Of a DNA stretch of 64,000 bases, positions 57,073-64,000 are shown piece after piece; position 1 is the stretch's first letter; each line of letters begins with the position of its first letter. Under the pieces are notes generated by a model. The model had not been told where the DNA came from, did no database searches, and saw nothing but the letters and a program-made list of their open reading frames with translations. Origin of the DNA: Monodelphis domestica. Lineage: Eukaryota > Chordata > Mammalia > Didelphimorphia > Didelphidae. A program made the position numbers and the translations under genes. The stretch is from positions 33,369,351-33,433,350 of the forward strand of contig NC_077230.1 in NCBI RefSeq assembly GCF_027887165.1, read 5' to 3'.

Positions 57073-57349
57073 CAGATATATATCTCATAAGCCTTCATTT
57101 CTCCAGATGAAATTTTCCTGGTTTCTTCAACTGATATTTTATGTCATTTACTCTACTGGTTGTCCATAGTTTTTTAACTCAAGATGATGTGTGTTCAAGT
57201 TCTGTCTCTGATCCATGCTAGCTGTATGACCCTAAGGCAAATCATTCAATATCTTTGTTTTCCAGGCAACTAAGACTAAAAGTAGTGAAGAAGTAAGTCT
57301 GTATTGGTAAAGTACTTTTGATGATGAGAAATCCTACATGCCAATGAAA

Positions 57350-57588
57350 TCATCCCTGGATTAGGGAGGAATGAATGCTTCACCTGCTTTTATTTGACAT
57401 GGTTCTAAAAGTGTTAGAAATAACAAGCAGCAAAGAAATTGATAAAGACAGAAGAAAATGTTATGATTTACTTGGAAAATCCAAGATAATCAGCAAAGAA
57501 ACAGAGATAATTAATTTGATCAGTAATGATACACAATAAAATTAATCTGTATATAACAATAACAGAATTGTCAGAGGAGATTCTACTT
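57350..57588 (+). mobile_element. Old L1 ORF2 fragment (RT region)
   Basis: 'tgacatggttctaaaagtgttagaaat' and 'tacttggaaaatccaagataat' match the plus-strand sense of the RT segment that surrounds FADD in younger copies. FADD itself is lost. Confidence 0.55.
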
Positions 57589-57650
57589 CATGTGCAAGGC
57601 TTTTGTTGTTTGTTTTACTTATAACTAATCCCTTCCTAAAACTATCCTTC
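57589..57650 (+). repeat. 62-bp segment duplicated from or shared with 54,821-54,883
   Basis: Differs from 54,821-54,883 by two substitutions and a one-base T indel. Followed directly by an L2-tail-like 'atttattcaatgcctactatg'. Confidence 0.85.
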
Positions 57651-58945
57651 ATTTATTCAATGCCTACTATGTGCTAAGCAATTCTGAGAATCTTATTTGA
57701 TAAGAAATGGACAAAATCCAGTAATAAACAGTGAAAGGTAAGTTCCATTCAAATTAAGTACATAGTTCAGAGAATATATGGTATTTTCCAAGTTTCATTC
57801 TAGAATTATCCAGTCCTCTGAAACTCAAAAATTCAGAGCTCCAGTTTTGCTAAGTATCTGCAAATGAACCCAGGGTCACCCAGGCTGACACTAAACAAAA
57901 CAGAACATCCTGCCCAAAAGCCCTTCCACAAAGTTCCAGTTTAGGAAAGAAAGCTGGAAAGATAAGTAAAATGTAAAAACAAATACCAAAATGCTAAAAA
58001 CAATTACAAAATTAGAGATTTTTCATCTCCTCAAGAATTAGAGAGTAAATATAAAAAGGAACAAGCACTGAACCAAAGGAAGAAAAGATTTTGCAAAAGT
58101 ACTATATGGATACCTTGAAAAAAATGGGGGTAGAAGGAATGGACCTTAAATGAGATAGAGAACTTTTAAGCATTTCTAAAGAATCAGAATGGTGTAAGAA
58201 CCTTGAAAAGTAGTCACAAGATCCAAGAGAAAACTAGAAAGGTAAACTTATTTGAGTATTTGGAAGTTGTATGAGAAACCAGTATCCCTTCAGAATATCT
58301 TCAAAGGATATTGAGGGAGCTGAGTTAAAGTTTTCCTTATTTAGGTTAAACTTTGTTGCTTTATTTTAAAAGTAGAGATACTGGCAGTGGATTGGTTCTG
58401 TTCTAAGGGCTTTTATTAAGGAAAAAGAAAAGAGCATAAATGTGCTAAATCTTATAGTGAAAAGGAAGAAGTGAATGGAACTTGCTATTTCTCATAATCA
58501 GGGTATGTAAGAGAAGAATATACAAACAGACAAGGTGAGGTTCATCACCCTGATCTCAATTTTTATGTGAAATGGCCAAAGAAGGATTGAATAGACAATT
58601 AGTTCAGGGTAGAAATATATCAAACTCAACAGCGAAATCAAGTGAGGAGGAGGTAGAATGAGTGGTTAAAAAGGAGAATTATACCAATGAAGGAATAGCT
58701 AAAAGTAAAATTGAACTTCTAGATACTAAAAGGGAGGAAGGAAAGGAAAGAACTAATTCTTAAGGGTTTCCTTTCAATTAACAAAAACAGTTCTGGGTAT
58801 CATTCTTGGGGAGTATGAACCAATGCAGAGTGAAGTGAAGAGAACTTAGTATTATTATGTACAACTCCAAACCAATTGTTCTAGGAAAGGATTCCTTTGG
58901 AATTCCAATAGAGTGTCACATTCATAGAATCAAGTTTCCATACAA
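57651..58945. other. Mostly unclassified, possible L1 3' remnant near 58.81-58.90 kb
   Basis: 'gtatgaaccaatgcagagtgaagtgaagagaac' near 58,813 resembles the end of L1 ORF2. Nothing else can be assigned. Confidence 0.35.
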
Positions 58946-58946
58946 C

Positions 58947-58949
<3 letters not shown>

Positions 58950-58999
<50 letters not shown>
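58950..58999. repeat. (AT)n microsatellite
   Basis: About 25 AT units with one GT interruption near 58,985. Self-complementary. Confidence 0.95.
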
Positions 59000-59670
59000 C
59001 ATACAAAGTATATAGGCTATATATCCAAATTCATGGTGCAGTTCTGAATTCTCCTGAAGAAAGTAAATTTTTCTGAGTTTACTCTTTTTTCCAACATAAA
59101 GAAAATAAACACTATAAACATTAAATCCATTGCTTCAATTGGAACCTCAATTAAATATTGAAGCTACATCTAAGACTGAATGCTTCCTCATCCCAATACC
59201 ATGAAGATTCCAATAGCCATGAAGAACCACTTTTGGGTTGTCTTGTTCCAGTTCTCTTAGATTTTCCCCTATCCTTCTCAGGTTGCTTCCCTCCAATGAT
59301 GTCAAAGTTCCCTTCTAGATTTAAATATATATTGTGAACCATTTTTCTAATTGTCTACTGTAAACCTGCCAGATACTTGACAGACTTCTATTCACATACA
59401 ATGTTGTCCTCCTTTCTGTTCTCTCTTGTAGGACAAAAATCTGCCAGAGTTCCCTGAAGCTTCCTTTCCCTTGGGTAATCCATCAGTGGGAGCTTTTTCA
59501 GAGTCACCCTTCTCATGACATAACACCAAAGGCCTTTAGGTTTTGAAGGCCACTTCAGGGGAAGGATTTATTTTATCTTCTAATGCAAGATTTTGGGTAA
59601 ACAATTTAGTACTTGTGTTTAACAATGAATAAAGTTTATAAAATTATCTAGTTTTAAGAGGCAGGGACAG
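59000..59670. other. Unclassified DNA upstream of the plus-strand L1
   Basis: No element recognised. Confidence 0.4.
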
Positions 59671-60724
59671 GATTTCCGACTTCCGGTCAAGATGGCGGCT
59701 TAGAGAAGGCTAAAGTTCAGATCTCCAGAAACCCTTCCCTACCAAACTCAAACTATATGCTCCTAAGGCACCTAAATTCAAAACAAAGAACAGCATAGAC
59801 CCTGGGAATCCTCTTCCTGGACCTGGACCTGGATCAAAAAGTACGGCCCCACCAAAAGCCAGAACATGAGATCACTCCGCCCTAAGGGGTAGGCAGAAGG
59901 AAGGTCCCAGGACCCATTCCCCCAACCCAGAGCGCTGAGTCCGAGGCAGCAGAGGGAACCTTAGAGCCTCAGGGCTGGCTGCCCTAAAAGCCTCTTACTG
60001 AAAACAACCTGACCCAGTCGAGGGGGCACCCAGATAGCAGGGAAACAGAGAGAGATGGGGGAGCCTGTAACTTCCTGACCAGATCCTTCCATCTGAGTCT
60101 CACTGAAGGTCCCTGCCTCAGGGCATACTCAGTCCGAGGTTAATCCTATCAGGAGCCCTCGGAGCTCCAGGAAGCCACGCCCCGCCCCTTCAGAGAGCAG
60201 GGTCCTCTGAAACAACAGTAACCCTCAGGGCTGGCAAAAGGGCCTTGGGAGCCGGCTATTCTGAAGGCCACATCCTGAAAACAACCTGACCCAGTCGAGG
60301 GGGCACCTAGATAGCAGGGAAACAGAGAGAGACAGGAGGAGCCTGTAGCCCCTTGACAAGATCTTTCCATCTGAGTCTCACCGAAGGTCCCTGCCTCAAA
60401 GCATACTCAGTTCAACCCAGAGAAAATTAATCTCTGGGAAGCCGCGGCCCCTCCCCCCTCAGAGTGCTGGCTCTCCTGGTCAGCTAAGGCACAGAAACAA
60501 ACATCCCGAGGAAAGGGCCGAGCCAGGCTCAGAGCGTAGAAGTAAGGCAAAGGAGAAGCATCGGGAGGGAACCGAGGAGGGCAGTAACACGGAAACACCA
60601 ACAATTCCTGGCTTCCCCGGGAAGAACTTACAACAACTGCATAGAATGGACAATCTACCTAGGGCTAAAACCTCTGAACACCAGACAGAGATAAGAAAAG
60701 CTAGTCCTCCCCACTCAGATAGAG
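59671..60724 (+). promoter_or_regulatory. L1 5' UTR with YY1-like motif and tandem repeats
   Basis: About 1.05 kb, CpG- and GC-rich. AAGATGGCGGC near 59,688 resembles the YY1 site at the start of human L1 that positions transcription initiation. A segment recurs with a period of 277 bp: 'aaaacaacctgacccagtcg' is at 60,001 and 60,278, and 'catctgagtctcac' near 60,090 and 60,368. At least two units plus partial flanking sequence are present. This resembles the monomer promoters of rodent L1. Promoter activity is inferred. Confidence 0.75.
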
Positions 60725-61688
60725 ATGGCAAACTCCACAGAAGCACAAAAGCCCCCAAATTCCAAGAAAAACAAGAAGAAGGGGGTGACTTTGGAAACAT
60801 TTTATGGAGCAAAAATACAAAATAGAGGAGATAGAAGAGGAAACACAAGCAAATGCTCCAAAACCTTCCAAAGGAAACGGAAACTCTTCACAAACCCATG
60901 AAAAATTTGAATCAGAAATGATAAAAAAGATGGAAGCCTTCTGGGAGGAAAAGTGGGAAATAATGCAAAGGAAATTCATGCATCTACAAGACCAGTTTGA
61001 CCAAACTGAAAAGGAAAACCAGGCTTTAAAGGTCAGAATTAGGCAACTCGAAGACAACGAGCAGGTAAAAGAGCAAGAATCAATAAAGCAAAGCCAAAGG
61101 ATCAAAAAATTAGAAGAGAACATAAAATATCTCACTGACAAGGTGACAGACTTGGAAAAGAGAGGAAGAAGAGATAATTTAGGAATAATTGAACTTCCAG
61201 AAAAGCCAGAAATAAACAGCAAACTCGACATCGTAATATAAGATATAATCAAAGAAAATTGCCCAGAGATTCTAGAACAAGGGGACAATACAGCCACTGA
61301 CAGAGCTCACAGAACACCCTCTACACTAAACCCCCAAAAGACAACTCCCAGGAAGGTAATTGCCAAATTACAAAACTCTCAAACAAAAGAAAAAATCCTG
61401 CAAGAAGCCAGAAAAAGACAATTTAGATATAAAGGAATGCCAATCAGGGTCACACAAGACCTTGCAAGTTCCACTCTGAATGATCGTAAGGCATGGAACA
61501 TGATCTTCAGAAAGGCAAGAGAGCTGGGTCTTCAACCAAGAATCAGCTATCCAGAAAAACTGACTATATGCTTCCAAGGGAAAGTATGGGCATTCAACAA
61601 AATAGAAGATTTCCAAGTTTTTGCAAAGAAAAGACCAGAGCTCTGTGGAAAGTTCAATATCGAAAAACAAAGAGCATGGAATACCTGA
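60725..61688 (+). pseudogene. L1 ORF1, disrupted
   Basis: 321 codons in length. Start MANSTEAQKPPNSKKNKKKG. Coiled coil in the first half, RRM with RRDNLGIIELPEK, C-terminal domain with MPIRVTQDL and LNDRKAW. Lesions: one single-base frameshift near 60,815-60,830 and an in-frame stop at 61,239-61,241. Open parts are 60,804-61,241 and onward in the same frame to 61,688. Confidence 0.9.
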
Positions 61689-62222
61689 AAAGGTAAATAT
61701 GAATGAAAGGGAAAAGGAGAAAAATATTATCTTTTTCTTTTACCCAAACTCTCTTCTATAAGGACTACATTTATATCAATCTATGTATACTAACATGTGG
61801 GGAAAATGTAATGTGTAAATGGGGGGAAAAGAAAGACCAAATAGAATAATCTTTCTCACGCAAAGATTTGCACGGGAAGGGGAGGGGAAGAAAACTTCTA
61901 TAAGAAGGAGAGGAAGAGAGTTTTTACTTAAACCTTACTCTCAGGGAAATCAACTCTGAGAGGGAAGAACATCCAGATCCATTGGGATCTTGAATTCTAT
62001 CTTACCCAACAAGGGAAGGGAGAAGGGAAAACCAATGGGGGAGGAGGGAAGGAACACAAAAAAGTGAGGTAGGAAGAGGGGGGAGGAGGTGGGAACAAAA
62101 AGGGAGGGACTAGAAAGGGAAATATATCAAGGGAGGAGACAAGGGGGACTGATTTAAAATAAATCACTGGACTAAAAGGTAGAGCTGAAGAAGAAAGGTT
62201 AGAATTAGGGAAGGATATCAAA

Positions 62223-64000
62223 ATGCCAGGGAGTCCACAAGTGACAGTCATAACTTTGAATGTGAATGGGATGAACTCACCCATAAAACGTAGATGAATA
62301 GCAGAATGGATTAGAATCCAAACCCTACCATATGTTGTCTTCAAGAAACACACATGAGGCGGGTAGAAACCCACAAGGTCAGAATTAAAGGATGGAGTAA
62401 GACCTTCTGGGCCTCAACTGACAGAAAGAAGGCAGGAGTTGCAATCATGATATCTGATAAAGCCAAAGCAAAAATAGACCTGATCAAAAGGGATAGGGGA
62501 GGTAATTATATTTTGTTAAAAGGGACTTTAGATAATGAGGAAATATCACTAATCAACATGTATGCACCAAATAATATAGCACCCAAATTTCTAATGGAGA
62601 AACTAGGAGAATTGAAGGAAGAAATAGACAGTAAAACCATATTAGTGGGAGACTTAAAACCAACCATTATCAAATTTAGATAAATCAAATCAAAAAATAA
62701 ATAAGAAGTAAAAGAAGTGAATGAAATCCTAGAAAAATTAGAATTAATAGACATATGGAGAAAAATAAATAGGGATAAAAAGGGATACACCTTCTTCTCA
62801 GCACCACATGGCACATTCACAAAGATTGACCATACATTAGGTCACAGAAACATAGCACACAAATGCAGAAAAGCAGAAATAATAAATGCAGCCTTTTCAG
62901 ATCACAAGGCAATAAAAATAATGATCAGTAATGGTACATGGAAAACGAAATAAAAAACTAATTGGATAAACAATATGATACTCCAAAATCGTTTAGTTAG
63001 AGAAGAAATCATAGAAACAATAATTTCACCGAGGAAAATGACAATGGCGAGACATACTTTCAAACCTTTTGGGATGCAGCCAAAGCGGTAATCAGAGGTA
63101 AATTCATATCCCTGAGTGCATATATTAACAAACTAGGGAAAGCAGAGATCAATCAATTGGAAATGCAAATAAAAAAACTCGAAAGCAATCAAATTAAAAC
63201 CCCCAGCAGAAAACCGAACTAGAAATCCTAAAAATTAAGGGAGAAATTAATAAAATCGAGAGTGATAGAACTATTGATTTAATAAATAAGACAAGAAGCT
63301 GGTACTTTGAAAAAACCAAACAAAATAGACAAAGTACTGGTCAATCTAATTACAAAAAGGAAAGAAGAAAAGCAAATTAACAGCATCAAAGACGAAAAGG
63401 GGGACATCACCTCCAATGAAGAGGAAATTAAGGCAATCATTAAAAATTACTTTGCCCAATTATATGGCAATAAATACACCAATTTAGGTGATATGGATGA
63501 ATATTTACAAAAATACAAACTGCCTAGACTAACAGAAGACGAAATAGAATTCTTAAACAATCCCATATCAGAAAATGAAATCCAACAAGCCATCAAAGAA
63601 CTTCCTAAGAAAAAATCCCCAGAGCCTGATGGATTCACCAGTGAATTCTATCAAACATTCAGAGAATAGTTAACCCCAATACTATACAAACTATTTGACA
63701 TAATAAGCAAAGAGGGAGTTCTACCAAACTCCTTTTATGACACAAACATGGTACTGATTCCAAAACCAGGCAGGTCAAAAACAGAGAAAGAAAACTATAG
63801 ACCAATCTCCCTAATGAATATAGATGCAAAAATCTTAAATAGGATACTAGCAAAAAAACTCCAGCAAGTGATCAGAAGGGTCATCCACCATGATCAAGTA
63901 GGATTTATACCAGGGATTCAGGGCTGGTTCAATATTAGGAAAACCATCCACATAATTGACCACATCAACAAGCAAACCAGCAAGAACCACATGATTATCT
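62223..64000 (+). pseudogene. L1 ORF2, 5' part, disrupted (truncated by window end)
   Basis: Starts MPGSPQVTVITLNVNGMNSP. The endonuclease spans 62,223-62,950 with a TGA stop near 62,296, a frameshift near 62,330, another at the GDL(N) motif near 62,660, and a stop at 62,951. The Z region follows, then the open RT N-terminal part 63,307-63,669 (KKSPEPDGF), an in-frame stop at 63,667, and continuation in the same frame to 64,000 with '[20 protein letters not shown]'. The FADD catalytic motif lies beyond the window. Confidence 0.92.

Larger units (their letters stand above)
59671..64000 (+). mobile_element. L1 with complete 5' end, plus strand, running off the window
   Basis: Starts near 59,671 ('cttccggtcaagatggcggc'). 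Order: 5' UTR, ORF1 (60,725-61,688), spacer, ORF2 from 62,223 to beyond 64,000. Same gene order and closely related coding sequence to the minus-strand L1 at 24.3-30.6 kb, but a quite different, longer 5' UTR. Both ORFs are broken. The 3' end and TSD lie outside the window. Confidence 0.93.

Noticed and set aside
1..64000. Host gene, CRISPR array, operon or phage-like system
   Set aside because: No multi-exon coding pattern, spaced direct-repeat array, ribosome-binding sites or tightly packed genes. Composition and repeats are those of mammalian intergenic DNA.

Overview
The window looks like intergenic DNA from a marsupial nuclear genome, most likely an opossum such as Monodelphis domestica. 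That reading rests on the repeats: abundant L1 with an ORF1/ORF2 layout, tRNA-derived SINEs with marsupial-style heads (GGCAGCTGGGTNGCTCAGTGG type), a SINE with an RTE/BovB-like tail, THER/MIR-type SINEs, L2 tails, gammaretrovirus-like endogenous retroviruses (ERVs) and one hAT miniature element. I found no host protein-coding exon, RNA gene, CRISPR array or bacterial-type gene. Family names are assigned by recognition, not by a library search, and boundaries without target-site duplications (TSDs) are approximate.

Layout. 0-0.5 kb: L2 tail. 1.3-9.8 kb: one old, nearly full-length minus-strand L1 interrupted by five later insertions (an unclassified block, an LTR-like block, a plus-strand L1, a solo LTR and a SINE). 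9.8-18 kb: mostly unclassified, with a long CCTT tract, a TG repeat, THER-type SINEs and a short L1 3' end. 18-37 kb: ERV cluster. Two related plus-strand gammaretrovirus-like copies lie head to tail, sharing or abutting one plus-strand LTR at about 30.9-31.6 kb. Three minus-strand LTRs of the same family lie in or beside the first copy, one of them inside its 5' LTR. A full-length minus-strand L1 (24.3-30.6 kb; ORF1 open, ORF2 broken) sits in the 3' tail of copy 1. A short plus-strand L1 with a perfect 16-bp TSD sits in the 3' tail of copy 2.

37.5-46.5 kb: L1 and L2 fragments, LTR-like blocks, a solo LTR and a 50-bp-arm inverted repeat. 46.5-48.7 kb: minus-strand L1 split by a 517-bp hAT element with 16-bp terminal inverted repeats. 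48.7-59.7 kb: SINEs, a third solo LTR, an old L1, microsatellites and unclassified DNA. 59.7-64 kb: a plus-strand L1 with a complete 5' UTR, including an AAGATGGCGGC motif and a tandem repeat of 277-bp period. Its ORF1 and ORF2 are both disrupted and it runs off the window.

The sequences do not form a pathway. The biology visible is layered transposition. The most distinctive signals are the tandem ERV with inverted LTR nesting and no recognisable env, a solo-LTR family with three perfect 4-bp TSDs (two copies only about 24 bp apart in L1 coordinates), and the hAT element.
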